A stretch of 64,000 nt of DNA from Salvator merianae (taxonomy: Eukaryota > Chordata > Lepidosauria > Squamata > Teiidae), in the NCBI GenBank assembly GCA_003586115.2, contig QVOM02000115.1:9187980-9251979 (forward strand), written 5' to 3'. Both the position numbers and the translations under genes were made by a program. The notes beneath the pieces are model-generated. The model made no database searches. It saw only the letters and a program-made list of their open reading frames with translations, and was not told where the DNA came from. Positions 47,226-59,730 of this stretch are shown in pieces (within the stretch, counting starts at the first letter, position 1; each line of letters starts with the position of its first letter).

Positions 47226-48019
47226 AACCCCAGAAGATGTTAGGTTGGGTCCAACAAGCCAGGTTCCAACCAAATCAGTCTGAGACATTCTTACCAGAAA
47301 GTACTCCTGGCTTCACATCTAACATCCTTCAGATACCAAGTGAAGATGTATCTTTCCCCCAGGCATATGAAAGTACCATTAAAAACTGATGCTTTGGCTG
47401 TCCTACCAGTTCTATGTGAGGTTGACCAGTGTTATGTTTCTGGTTTATTCATTAATTCTTAATGTACTAGAAATTTTGTGGTATTTTGAGTTTTTTCTTT
47501 GTTTGCTTTGCATTGTTTTTAAATTTTGTAACTCACCTTCAGTTTTAAGAAAGATAATTATGAAATGTTCATATTTATTAATGATACGATTTATCAGCCC
47601 CGGCCTAGAGGATCTTTATATCAGTAGCAAAGCATTTACTTACATTAGTAAGGTCCCTCATTTTTAGTATCTACCAGCAGCAGGCTCTCAGGCTGCTGTG
47701 CAATCATGGCTCTATTTTAAAACTTGGACAGCAGATGCCAGTTTTTGGGTCAACAGGTTGATAACATAAAGCAGCTCCTCTGTTGATAAAAACCAATGAA
47801 GGCACATATTTTTGAAAGCTTTGTAAAGCTATTAGCCTTATTGTTTGAAAGAGTTAGTGCAAATAAACAACTTCACTTTCATGTGTGTGTTAGAATTTGC
47901 ACACATGGTGATCTTTGATGGAGTTTTGTTTTGTCTGTTTTCCACACTGCATGTATTTTCTGTTTGCCTCATTGTTCACTTTCACATTGTGTCTCTTCTG
48001 TTTGTTTTCTCATAACTAG
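47226..48019. other. Intron 12, 3' end
   Basis: AT-rich sequence ends in a pyrimidine-rich region and TTTTCTCATAACTAG just before exon 13. No other feature was recognised. Confidence 0.6.
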
Positions 48020-48208
48020 ACTTCTTCCTTATCAAAGATTCCTGCCTCAAAAGTTAGAGCAAAGTCATTGCTTCCACCAAGACCCAGCTCAGCTTGCTCA
48101 CTAACTACTACTAAAAAAGCTACTTTGCTCGATACAGACAGTTATTTTACACGGCCCTCTTCAGCGGGCCCAAGGGACTGCTTGCCATATTCAAAAACAG
48201 ATGCTCAG
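48020..48208 (+). CDS. MAP2: MAP2 exon 13, optional cassette exon (63 codons)
   Basis: The acceptor is CATAACTAG|ACTTCT and the donor is GCTCAG|GTAAGG. The frame is open throughout: it begins T-S-S-L-S-K-I-P, contains SLLPPRPSSACSL and KKATLLDTDSYFTRPSSAGP, and ends Y-S-K-T-D-A-Q. It is phase 0 on both sides, 189 bp, and can be skipped cleanly. It lies exactly between exon 12 and exon 14, where the optional MAP2 exon 13 is known in mammals. The segment is basic, serine- and proline-rich, and would lengthen the region before the microtubule-binding repeats. I assign it by position, phase, splice sites and composition. Confidence 0.85.
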
Positions 48209-51001
48209 GTAAGGCAGTCGAGGTAGTATAGTGATAGCTCAGAAAGAGCAGAAGGTGAATTCCAGGGTCCCTCCTCTCATCCTCTCATCCTCTTTCCCTG
48301 TTCTGTATGTTTGGACTTTATTTCAATCAGCAAACCTGTCCTGTATATCAGCACTGAACACTGACATCCTTGGAAGTTCTGTTTACTCAGTAACAAAAGA
48401 ATAACAGGGACAGGGAGAAACGTTTCTGTCACAAATTGCATTCCCTCTGGATAAACTGTCAGAAACTGTGTCAGAGTCTGTTCTTTACTACTCTGGGATC
48501 AAGGCTGCTCACAGAGGATTATGGGGAGGGTACTGCTATGGAAAACAGAGTAAAATTATTTCTTTCTGACTTTGTGTTATACAAACATGGACTAGAAAGG
48601 CAGAAAAAGGGAAGGAAGAAGTATAAAAATGAAACTTTGTTAGAAGAAAGATGCCACAGGTTCAGCAGATATCAGAGCCTATATGTGGCTGTTTTTTTAA
48701 AAAAACAATGAAGCTTGAGCTATTTACACCCAATTAATGTGTTAATATGGCAGTACCAGTGTCTTTACCCACATTGCACTAGTGATAGGGTTGAAGGAGA
48801 ACCACCCGAACCAATGTCATAGCCTTTCCTTAGCATCAAAAATTCCCAAGCAGCACCAAAATCAACATCTGCTTCTAAAATTACCTTACACCTTTGGCAT
48901 TTCTGGGAATCAGATTCAATGTAAACAAGTGCTAAAGATGTTTCAGATATAGAGCCTGGTAGATCTGGCAGTTCAGATCTGGAGCCTAACACTTAAAAAA
49001 CAGAGAGAAATGGGAGGAGTCTGGCCAGAACCATAAGAATGGATTGACAGCAAGCATTGCTTCCAGTATGAGAATTTTACAGATTAGGCCACCACAAAGT
49101 CAATAGTGGTTTGCAATAATTAAATGTTAAATTTTGTTGAAAAGTCTAATGACATATGTAAGTCATGTATCTGTGGTTGTATATTTTAAAATCATATAAG
49201 CTTTCTTGTAAATTTGTATAATTTTTTGTATTGTAAATGAAGAGAGATCTGTTTTTTTTATTTACACTAGGTACCAATTGCTTCTAAGAAAGCCCCTTTG
49301 TACAGCCAGTTTATGTAATATTACTCTGAAGCAATTGGTGGTTTCATTTTCAACAAATTAATCACAGGCTGATGGGAGTATTAATAAGGACAAAAACTAC
49401 TAGGTAATTAGGAATTCTGGACAAATATGTCATATAGCAAACTACTTGAGAGACCATTTTTATTGATCTGTATCAGCTTAATAAGCTTAATTATTAGGAT
49501 TAGTAATAATAAAAAGATTAGTAATAATAAGATTCCTTTCTGTAAGAGAAAAGACCCTGTTGAAAATTTACCAGAAACTGTTGATAAGCCAGAATTTAAT
49601 ATATAAAGTGCCACATTTCCAAGCCTGCAGTCCTAAAATTTGAGTTCAAGGAAGACAACCATATCAGCAGTTGAATACTGACTTTCTTGTTAAATCACTG
49701 AAAACTAGCTACAGTATTTCAGACTATCTTCCCCTTCCACACCGTTCTTTTTCTCTGACTAGACCTTTGTTAAAATTCTAAGGATCCACTTATTATACAG
49801 TGTATACTGTTTGATCTGGAGAAAAATGATAATGTTTAGTATTAAAGTTAGTGTAAGAAAGGAATTGTTTTGCATTTCATTGGTCTTTGTTTTTCAAAAA
49901 CCTCAAATTCACAGTGGTGATGTTTTTTTTAAAAAATGGAAGGTGTACCACATGGTATTGTCTTTATTATGCCATTTTCACTTCTCTAAAAAGCTACTGT
50001 TTGACGCAAACCAAATTTTATAAGGATAAAGTATTTACAGCTATGTTCACACTGTGCCATAAACTTTAAAAGGATCCTGCTCTCATCTTTTTAGGAATGT
50101 GTGCACTGCGCTGTTTCACCTCAGTAGAGCAAAAGTTTGTTTCTCTATGTGTTTCTGTTTGTAGGAACTTTGTTCCAAAGCTAGATGTCACTTTGACTTT
50201 TCAAAGACTTGAGACTGATTCTGATTACAATCCCAGCCATACTGAAGTCAGCAATTCTTCCCCCAACCCCCAAGTATTGTCTTTTGCCTGTATCATCTAC
50301 ATCTAAGGCTATTAAGCACCTTTTACTAATGACTTCACTGTAAGCAAAGTTATTCCAGTATTGAATTGCTGTTTGGTGACAGGAGAAACTCACTTCTTGA
50401 TGTTTGGATTACAGATAATTAACCCATCTAGTCTTCATCTGATTTTGCTTACCCTTACATAGGGTGCAATCAGACTGGGCTTTTTTAAATTGTCCCTTTA
50501 AGAGAAAGCGTCCCATCCCCAGACACATAAAAAGAGTCTTCTAAACAATTGTCCAAATATGTAGCTGAGAACCTACTTTACTATAACACTCTGCAGCCTG
50601 CATTCACCTCCAAGTCAGGCAGCACCTACCTTGACTATGGGTGCTACCTACTGATAGGCCACTGATCCTCTCATGACAGGAAACCTCCACCTGTTTGCTT
50701 ACATAGTTTCCTGCCCATTCCAGCTTAAAGATAGAGATATCTTCGGTGCTATGAAATCCCAAATGACAAAGAGGTAAGCTTTCTGAGGCTTCAAGACTGG
50801 ATAAAATGAATGCTGGCAAAAAAGTCTATTGTTTCAGACTCAGATTTGCCCAGAGAGTGCTTCTTTAAGCTTGTCTGATCACACCCATAGTTCTGAAGCT
50901 GTTGCTAGTAGGAAATGAGTATAAAGCTAAATGTAATACTGAAAACCTGATTTCATCTTATCTTGTTTAAAACAAAAATGCTGTTCTACTCTTTGTATTA
51001 G
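48209..51001. other. Intron 13
   Basis: About 2.8 kb. Apart from the inverted-repeat transposon at 50,462-50,886 it is AT-rich and unremarkable, with poly-T and A-rich patches. The acceptor for exon 14 follows a T-rich segment. Confidence 0.6.
50462..50886. mobile_element. Non-autonomous DNA transposon with terminal inverted repeats
   Basis: The left terminus GGGTGCAATCAGACTGGGC and the complement of the right terminus, GGGTGTGATCAGACAAGC, agree at most positions. The flanking triplet ATA occurs on both sides (50,459-50,461 and 50,887-50,889). The element is 425 bp with no coding capacity. It ends about 115 bp before exon 14. The superfamily is unassigned; a 3-bp A/T duplication would fit PIF/Harbinger-like elements. 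Confidence 0.75.
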
Positions 51002-51155
51002 GATGGTGTGACCAAGAGTCCAGAAAAGCGTTCCTCTTTACCAAGACCTTCTTCTATTCTGCCCACTCGGAGAGGCATATCAGGGGACAGAGAACGAGAT
51101 GAAAATTCTTTCTCCCTGAACAGCAGTGTCACCTCAGCAGCACGGCGAACCACCA
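51002..51155 (+). CDS. MAP2: MAP2 exon 14
   Basis: The acceptor is GTATTAG|GATGGT and the donor is CACCA|GTATGT. The translation starts D-G-V-T-K-S-P-E-K-R-S-S-L-P-R-P-S-S-I-L and continues with SGDRERDENSFSLNSS to ARRTT. It closely matches mammalian MAP2, with one extra Glu-Arg pair around the GDRERDE motif. The segment is basic and Ser/Pro-rich, part of the region flanking the microtubule-binding repeats that is heavily phosphorylated in MAP2 generally. Phase 0 in, phase 1 out. It joins directly to exon 12 or to exon 13. Confidence 0.97.
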
Positions 51156-54100
51156 GTATGTTGTGCCATAATTCTCTTTTAATATATTTAGTTCCATATG
51201 TTCTTTAGCCAGAGGTAGGACTTTATGCAAAACTCTGGTTCTTAGTAGACCAGGGATGAGAAAACAAACGATGTTCTTGGGTGGAAATTTTCATCAAACA
51301 TGGCTATGCTGAAATTTGAAGTCTTAAACCATCTAGAGGTCATCAGGTTCCTCATCGCTGACCTAGGATGTCACTTTCTGTATAGAAATACAATATAATA
51401 ATAAATACAGAAGTTACAGAGAACTGATGCTATAAGTCAGAAAGAAGACACTGTCTTATTTATTCAGCCTCTTTATACAAGGGAGTTCTCATTTTACTAA
51501 ACATGTAAAAACTTAACTGTGTTTACTTCATTTATAAGCTTCTTTCCTTGCACCATGGAACCCAGTGCAGCATACATACAACTCCCAGATCAATGCAGTA
51601 AAGGTGCTGGCATTATGTTCACTTGGACCATATCCTGTAGCCAGAAATATTTACGTATTTGTATAAATTCAATAATTCCTTTTCTCTTCAGGTTAATCCA
51701 CAAAATAATAGATACCAAAGGTACTCAATTTCACCTGAGTTATTTGGTTGTTGTTTTTGGAGCACTTATTAGAAATATATTTTAATTTTTGTGTGTGTGC
51801 AGTCATTGGACAAAGTAGGTGGTGCAGTTGGAAAAATTCAACAGAAATACAGAAAATTATTTCTCATTAGCGATTAGCCCTTTATCCAAATGTATTCATT
51901 TTATAGTTGACTTCAGTGTACTTAATCCTATTCTTGTCTACAAGCACAAATATAATGGGAAAATGAACCTGTTATGTATTTGAAAATGAAAATAGGATTT
52001 GGCTTCCCTGCCAGTATGTAAGCATAAGAAACCTATTGCAACAATTGAAAAGAAAATTAAAACATTCAGTGTATCAGTTATTTTGGCTATATGGAATAGC
52101 CACAGTGATAATACTAGAAGAAAGGGGGCTTCCAAGGCCAGTTCCAAGCAGAAGTGTGGAACATGGTATGACAATCCCCAAACAGTGACAAATGAAAACA
52201 ATTTCTTAAATTCCACAGTGACCTGACTAAGTCTCTGCATGCAGCAGTAGTGCAGCTTATTCTTGAAGCACTTGCAAACAGTCCAGATGGACAGGCCGGG
52301 AAGAGAGCAGAGGCAGTGTAACGGGAGTTAGTGAATATCCTAATAGCTGCCAGGTTTTTGTTTCAAGTACCAGGCGTGACGATATAAGCAACAAGGAAAT
52401 GGCTGGTGCAGTTAATTGTTGCTCTTTTAGTGGCACTTGGTCAACAAAATATTAGAATACTCAGTGGATGAGTACGTCAGGCTTACTCATGAATAAGGCA
52501 CTGGCAAGGGAAGGTGGGGATCAATTGCATTCTTAATTCACAACCAGTCATTGAATAATTATATGAATAATCGAACATTCTCACTGAAGGGCTCTATCTA
52601 TCAAGGGTTAAACCCAGATATTTTTCAAAAATAAACTTCCTTGTACAATAATCATCAACAATAATTAACAACAGAACTTTACCAAGCATATATCTAAACG
52701 AAGACTTATTTAGAGGTGGACTCTTACATTGCACCCACATCCACTATTTTGCATATCGCTGATCCTCCCTGAACCTATAAATCATTTGGCATGAAATCAC
52801 AGCTAAACTTGATAAATCCTGAAGTAACTCCCCCTTTTAACCCTTAAACTGAAACAGAATAGATAGATTTACAATCTTTATTAGTCTGTTATTAACAACA
52901 AGGCTTTGTCTGGTGCAGCACTGAAAGCTACCAGAAAATTATAATGCAGTCCAACTTTGTATTAAGCATTTTCACACAGCATGTTTTAATTATGTGTTTG
53001 AGAAATTGTGACCCATCCTCCCCCTTTTTTCACTACTGCACAACTTGGTGCCTTCCAAGGGTGGTGTTTGTTTGTTTGTTTTTTGGGGGGGAACTGACAA
53101 TTTCCAGGCAGTTAGCTGCCCCGAAAGTATTCTCACCTTTAGGAAAAGCATGGGATGAAGCAGAGGGAGATGGAGATAGCAGTGATTAACGTGTGCAGGA
53201 ATCTGAATAGTTAAAGATATAGGCACAGTACACAGCCTGCTTGCTGGGAGCCTTTCTGCAATCTGCTGGGCTCAACCAGAGCTGTGAGAATCCTTCAAGA
53301 CTGCCATACACTATGCCTAAGGTCTTCACCTCTTCAGTTGAAGCAGCAGCTTGCAAAAAGGCTAGTGACAAGCAAGCTGCTTACACAGTGCCACTGCTTT
53401 TTAAGTCTTCAATTTCTTCCACACTCTAATCACTGTTTCCTTTGACTCCCTCTGCTTTGTTCTGTGCTTTTCCTGAAGGTGAGATTGCTCACGAGTAGAA
53501 ACGTGCAAATTCAGTTCATTTTAGAACAGCTTAAATCAAACTATTCAGTATGGCCCTGTTTGATTCAAACCGAACCACTTCCTGTTTGAAGTTCCATCTA
53601 CCACTCAGTGACCATAGTAAGGAAAGACCTATACAAGAATGGGATCCAAAGATGTATCCAAGGCGCTTGTGGGGCGGAAAAAAGACATACAGGAAAACAT
53701 TTTTTTCTTTATGTTCTATGTACTCTCATTTATGCACACTTTTGATGCTTTAGATCATTTCTTGCTTTCTGTTAGCATGCCTCATATATGCTCACAAGTC
53801 CTGTTAGAATCCTTGGTGATGCAGGAAAAAAATCTAAGCAGGAATACATTGTGGTATAACAGGAATATGTTAAATCCAGAAGTCCTTAAATCCTGAGATG
53901 CTTCCTTATTTTCCCTCACATATTATTTTTTTCTCTTTTTGAATTACTTACAGATTACGGCAGGTTAGACAAAGCATCCTATTTATCCATTTAATTATTC
54001 TATTTTTAGATTATCCATGAACAAAAGTCTTATGAGCAACTTTGAAAAATCTGTAAAAAAAAAAAAAAAAAAAGAAATTGGTCCAGTAAAGCAATGTCAG

Positions 54101-54854
54101 TACAAATGTCATAAAATCTCTGTAGTCATTAAAGATAGTGAAAATGGAAAAATAAATAACAGGGTTAGGAGGTAAGAGAAAGACAAATTTATGTTAACAC
54201 CAGGCGTAGTATTCTATATTTCTGTTATAACATTCAGAATAGTTAATGCAATTCAGTTTTGAGCCAAGATATATCAACGTGAAGGAAATTAGAATTCTGC
54301 ATACACCTATAATTGAGGCAGCTGTGTTTCTAGCAGGCTTGTTCCATTTTTTTCACTACTATGATAAGTTACTGTTGGTTTGTAATCTCCGCTTCCTGTT
54401 CAGCACATCCCTACTGTACTGGTAAAATGCATGATCTTCAACCCTACTGATTTTAAATAATCTTTAAACTCTAATTGATTGATTTATATATTTGTATATA
54501 AATACACTTACATATCCGATGATTTTTACACAAGAAAATGTCCTCAATTATATAATATAGTTTATTACTTCTGCCCCAGCCTTCCATCCTCCCACCCTGC
54601 CAAAATCATACATTCCACTGGAAGATCCTATTCATCTTCTGCATCAGGTCTTCGCTCTCCAAGTTTAAACTCTAATTGATGTGTAAACTGATAATACTCC
54701 ATCATTTAGGAAGTCATTGCTCAGTTTAGAGGTTCTTGATAAAATTCAGAAAACTTTAGAGCTGCACAAATGATCTTTTTTCATACAAGGTCTTCCTCTG
54801 AGCTGCTAGGTTTCAGTGTTCCGAGATTAAAAAGTTATTTTCCATTCATTATAG
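51156..54854. other. Intron 14
   Basis: About 3.7 kb. It holds a foldback at 53,129-53,490, preceded by sequence related to 43,335-43,480, and a 17- to 20-base A-run near 54,055-54,073. The rest is AT-rich with nothing recognised. It ends in CCATTCATTATAG before exon 15, with a modest pyrimidine tract. Confidence 0.6.
53129..53490. repeat. Foldback with arms of about 180 bp
   Basis: The left arm carries, in order, TCTCACCTTTAGGAAAAGCA, AAGCAGAGGGAG, CAGTGATTA, GCTTGCTGGGAGCC and TTTCTGCAATCTGCTG. The right arm carries their complements in reverse order: AGCAGCTTGCAAAAAGGCT, CAAGCAAGC, TAATCACTG, CTCCCTCTGCTTTG and TGCTTTTCCTGAAGGTGAGA. The turning point is near 53,310. In the pre-mRNA it could fold into a long imperfect duplex 1.4 kb upstream of exon 15. 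No family is recognised. Confidence 0.75.
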
Positions 54855-55198
54855 GATCAGAACCTATTCGAAGCCGAACAGGAAAGAGTGGCACTTCTAC
54901 GCCAACTACTCCTGGATCTACTGCTATCACACCTGGGACACCACCTAGCTATTCTTCTCGTACTCCAGGCACTCCTGGGACCCCTAGCTATTCCAGAACC
55001 CCTCACACTCCAGGTACTCCAAAATCTGGTATTCTGGTGCCCACTGAGAAGAAAGTTGCCATCATTCGCACACCTCCAAAATCTCCAGCAACCCCTAAGC
55101 AACTACGGCTCATCAATCAGCCTCTTCCTGATCTTAAGAACGTGAGGTCCAAAATTGGGTCAACAGACAACATCAAGTATCAGCCTAAAGGTGGACAG
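54855..55198 (+). CDS. MAP2: MAP2 exon 15: proline-rich region and first microtubule-binding repeat
   Basis: The acceptor is CATTATAG|GATCAG and the donor is GGACAG|GTAAGG. The first codon, completed from exon 14, is arginine. The exon then encodes [10 protein letters not shown], a dense Thr-Pro/Pro-Gly-Thr region ([20 protein letters not shown]) and [20 protein letters not shown]. It ends with the first tau-family repeat, including the [17 protein letters not shown] motif. The Lys-Ile-Gly-Ser site is the kind phosphorylated by MARK and PKA in this family. It is 344 bp, phase 1 in, phase 0 out. The remaining repeats are not in the window. The sequence is nearly identical to mammals, in contrast to exon 9. 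Confidence 0.98.
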
Positions 55199-57760
55199 GT
55201 AAGGATCCCATTCTAGTGATAACTGATACTGTATAATCAAGATTTGTTCTATTGCTTTAGTGTAGGATGACAACAGCCAGGCCATGAAAAAGCTCCTGTA
55301 CTTTTAAGAATTGAAGTGGGAGGAGAACTTTGGCAAGTATGAAATCCACGGACAAAATGTTTTTGTTGAAAGTTTCAATGTTATTTTTAAAAGATACATG
55401 ACTTATAGGAACTGGACCTACCACCTTTCTTGAGTTACACCATATCTTATAAGAATTCAAGAACAAAATGATCCTAATGTAAACAGCAACACACAGGACA
55501 TTAGTTCCTGATTAGAAACAAGGTGGAGAATGAATAAATAGGAGTTGATTAACATATTCCTCACTCACTGTCACAATTTCTTACTCTATTCTTACACAGC
55601 AACACCTGTGGGGAAGTGAAAGAATTAATGCACTTTAGTGGGAAACAGCACTATAGAGAACCATGAAAACTGAGACAATGGAAAGATTATCTTCAGAAAC
55701 CTTTCAGTTTCCTCCCCAGCCCTCTGTTAGACCTTAATCTACCACAGAAGCTACATTTGCAAAAAAAAATCCCTCTTCTGTGCTTCTCATATTAATATAA
55801 AAGTTATGTACTGTTTTCTGCAGTTTTTGTAGGTACAGCTGTCTAAATTATAGGTAGAAATCATGAATATCTTGCAAAGAAAGTTGGAGAGCATATAATT
55901 TCTTAGTTCTTTGTCATTAGTGGCGCCTCACATATAGAATGTTCTCTCCTGGAAAAAATTACTGCTTGACTGAGAAAGTGAATGGCTTTGGGGATCTAAG
56001 TATTTTTCTTTTTCTTCATTTATCCAGACTTTCTAGGATGTTATCCGAACAAGTTTACTGAGTTTGCACTTGTTCTCTCTGATCAAGCATTCCTATTTTG
56101 CAGCAACAGGCTACCACTGCTCTTTTGTTAAGTTAATGTCCTTATACTTTTATCATTTTCTTTTTGAACATTAGTCACTCTAGAAGGTTTCATTCATTTT
56201 AGCGGTTAACAAACCAGAATAGTATTTAGGAAGTTGGAAATGGAGAGGTGGAAGGCGGAGTCTAATGACCGCAATTGCTATGATAACTGTTGCTCTAGTC
56301 ATTGCTTAGATATCTGTAATGTAGAGAGATATGATTATGTGAAAACTGAAGCTGTGTATGAAATATTTTACCACAACACTAAGGAGTCTTTTTCTGAGCA
56401 CTAAAAATCAGTCAGCTTGTGCGTGAGATTATCTCCGTGTGTCAGGAAGGCTTATTTCTGCACAAGTCATTATTCCTATATTGGACAGAGTTGTGGCAGA
56501 TGCAGATACACCACAGAGCAGTGCAGTGTCCCATGAATTCTAGCAGGTTCCTTGGGATCTGAGTTTACAGCTGGACAGGTTCTTTTTTACTACAACATGG
56601 GGAAAGCATGGAAAAGGGAATGTGCAATTTGATCAGTGATGTCTGGATTTCTTGATTGTATGTGTATTAGTCTTTTAAAATTATTTATATGTTAAATGAA
56701 ACTTAATTGGTCTTGGTTATTTTCTCTTGCTTTGTAGCATATCCCATTTAATTTGAACTAGGGCTCTTCAGGACTTATTTTAAAAGCTAGTACTTATCCC
56801 TGGAATTCAGGAAATAAGAACAAGTAAAAAAATCTCTTGAACAAGTACAGAGTACATTTTCTAAGACAGCACCAGGGAACTGTAAGTTCCTAGGGAAGAG
56901 CCTTCTATACCACCAGTTCTTGCTTCTAGAAGTTTTCTTCTAAATTAAGGGCTGCCCAGAAAGTTGTAGTGTTTGTTTTCCTCCATCATTTCTGACTATG
57001 ATTCTTCGAAGGTGTTGGTGAACTGCTTTCTATGATTAGTTTAAAGAAACAAAATGAAGGCAGCTGGAGTTTCATCACATAAACTGAAATTACCATGCTG
57101 AAAAAAATAACTGTAGAAAGAGGGAGGAGTGGAAAGCCCTCAGCAAGTAATGTAAGCAAATATGACAGGGAAATTACTAAAGGAATATAGAAGTGCTGCC
57201 CTAAAGTGTCATCCAGAGATAGACTTTCTCTTTTCACCAGAGGCATTTGTTAACCCAGTCGCATAAAGTCCATTCCTTGCTTGTAGCTGTCCCACAAAAC
57301 AGACTAGCACTGTGACAGCCCCAAAGTCCGGAGGTGCTTAGCCAGAACGTCAGGAGGTGTCTGAAAACCGAATAAATCAAAACAGAAACAAAGGGTCACA
57401 TAGGACTCATTAAAGCTCATCATCTAACAAATTCACTTAAAATCATGGCTTTCTACCCACCCACCCCATTTTTCTAAAAAGTGGAAAAAGGGGGAGGGGG
57501 AGAAGGGCATACATCTGTAAAAGTTTGGATTGGAAGCCAGGATCTTGGACTTTGTGGGAATTATCCTCATATAAAAGGAAGAATTGGTCAAATGTGAGCT
57601 TTTCCTTTGGAAGGCTGTGACAGACTAAAACCAGATGCATTTTGTACAGCACCATGCGAATATTCATGAATGCAGAATATTTGATCAAATTTGTGAATGT
57701 GAATCTAATTTTGCACATCTCTGCACCTCTTATCTCTGTTAACCATGCTGGTGAAAGCTA
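55199..57760. other. Intron 15, 5' part
   Basis: AT-rich, no recognised repeat or exon. I looked for the optional extra repeat exon and the following repeat exons (tau-family VxIxxKK...PGGG pattern) and found none here or further downstream. Confidence 0.6.
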
Positions 57761-58120
57761 AGAACATAAGAGGAGCCATGTTGGATCAAGCCACAGTCCA
57801 TCTAGCTCACCTCCTGTCTCACACAGAGGCCCACCAATTGCTTTTGGGCATTATCAAGCAGAAGACAAAAGCAAAATCTTTTCCTGCTCTCCATTCTCTG
57901 CAAATGGCCTTTTGAGGCATTCTGCCTCGCTCTCCAACTTGGAGGTGGTACCTACACATCCATTCTAGTAGACATTCATGCACCTTGTTCTCCATGAACT
58001 TGTCCAACGCTTTCATAAACCTATCCACGCTGGTTTCTGTCATCATCCTTTCTAGTAATAAGACCGATGACCCTCTGGGTGAAAAAAAAATTTCCCCTTG
58101 TCAGTCTTAACTCTCACAGA
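57761..58120 (+). mobile_element. CR1-type dispersed repeat, copy B
   Basis: Starts AGAACATAAGAGGAGCCATG and keeps the same block order as copy A at 12,222-12,510, including CCCACCAATTGCTTTTGGG. It extends further at the right, to TTTCCCCTTGTCAGTCTTAA, a usual CR1-type ending. No coding capacity. Confidence 0.65.
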
Positions 58121-58289
58121 AAAAGACAAGTTGAAAATATTACATACTGGTAAAGATTTCCTTGCTCAAAGCCAAGTTACATTATCAGCTAAATCACATG
58201 AATTGTCTCTTGCTTGATGCTGGTTGAAGAAAATCTCTTGAAATGTAAACTCCAGATTCTGTGGCAGCTGACATTGTCAGGAAGTAGCA

Positions 58290-59730
58290 TTTTAGCTTTT
58301 ATTTATTTTATTTATTTATTTGAAAATTTATATCCTGCCCTTCACCTCATGGTCCTGGGCAGGTCAGAACAATAAAAAGATAAAATATATAGAATACCTA
58401 TAATGTATTTAAAATACAACCAACCAACCCTCCCTTCCTCCCTGGCAGGGCAACACGCAGAGGAAGCTAAGTATCAGAGTCCTGGTTGAAGAAGTATGTT
58501 TTAACCAGGCACTGAAAAACCATATAATGTAGACACCTGGTAAATCTCCAGAGGAAGGCTGTCCCAGAGTCTGGGAGCCACCACAGAAAAGACTCTCTTG
58601 TCTGTCACTGCCCCCTTGGACCTCTGAGAGAGGTGGAACTACAAGAAGGCCTTCTCCTTTAGCTCTCAGTACTCCAGCAGGTCTGTATGGGAGAAGGTGC
58701 CTCTTCGGATATCCAGGGCTCAAGCCATTTGGGACTTTATATGTTTATATCAACACCTTAAATTGGGCTCAGTAGCAAATAGTCAGCCAGTGCAGATCTC
58801 TCAAGTTAGCATGGTGTGTGTCTGACCAGAAACTCCCATAAGCAGTTAAGCTGCTGCATTCTGCACTAGTTCCAGCTTCTGGCCTATCTTCAAGAATAGC
58901 CCCATGTTCAGTGTTTTATAGTAGTCTAATCTGAAGGCTACCATGGCCAAGTTCTTCCCATTCAGGAAAAGTCAAAGCCAGTGAACCAGTTGGAGATGCT
59001 GGTGGGCATTTCTGGCTACACCTGGCACATGGCCCTCAAGTGATAGCAATGAATCCAGGAATCCCTACAGATCATGTGCCTGTTGTTTCTGAGACAAAAC
59101 AACTTCATCCAAATTGGATGTCCCTTCACTTTCTGGACTTGGGACCCTATGACACACAGTACTTCCATCTGGTCTAGATTTAGTTTCAATTTATTGGTCC
59201 ACATCCAGCTCATTACTGTCTCCAGGCAGCTGCTGAGCATCTCAGCTGCCATCCCTGACTCAGCAAGAATAAAAAGGTAGAGTTGAGTGTCTTCAGCATA
59301 CTGATGGCACCTCACTCCAAAACTCCTGATGACCTTTCCCAATGGCTTCATATAGATGTTAAAGAGCACAGGCGTCAGAAATGATCCCTGGGGAGCTCCA
59401 CAAGAAAGTTCCCAGGCATTGAACAAAAGCTCCCCACTGCAACTTTCTGTAGCCTACTTTGAAGATAGGAAGAGAACCCCTGTAAAACAATGCCTCCAAG
59501 TCCCAGTCCCCAAAGCCACTCCAGCAGGTTACCATGGTCAATGGTATTGAAAGCTGCTGAGAGCTCAAGGAGAACCAACAGGATTGCATTGCCCCCATTC
59601 CTCTCCCAATAACAGCCATCCATGAGAAAGTCCAAGGCAGTCTGAGTGTCAAACATCTGCCTGAAACCAGATTGCAATGAATCTAGCGTTGTCATCTTCG
59701 TAGCATGCTGGGTTCGTGCAGACACCTTTA
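58290..59730 (-). mobile_element. CR1/L2-clade LINE, 5'-truncated, with reverse transcriptase remnants
   Basis: Minus-strand translations in order: LQSGFR (about 59,670), LSAAFNTIDHGNLLE (about 59,540), CGAPQGSFLTPVLFNIYMKP (about 59,380), CHQYAEDTQLYLF (about 59,290), and NKLKLNLDQMEVL (about 59,180). These are reverse transcriptase motifs. C-terminal and 3' pieces (LLVVPPL) follow at 58,409-58,723, and the 3' end borders a TTTA-rich tract at about 58,296-58,322. The catalytic Y-x-D-D motif reads Y-A-E-D, and frames are broken, so it is inactive. It is the best preserved of the three copies in this window. Confidence 0.85.
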
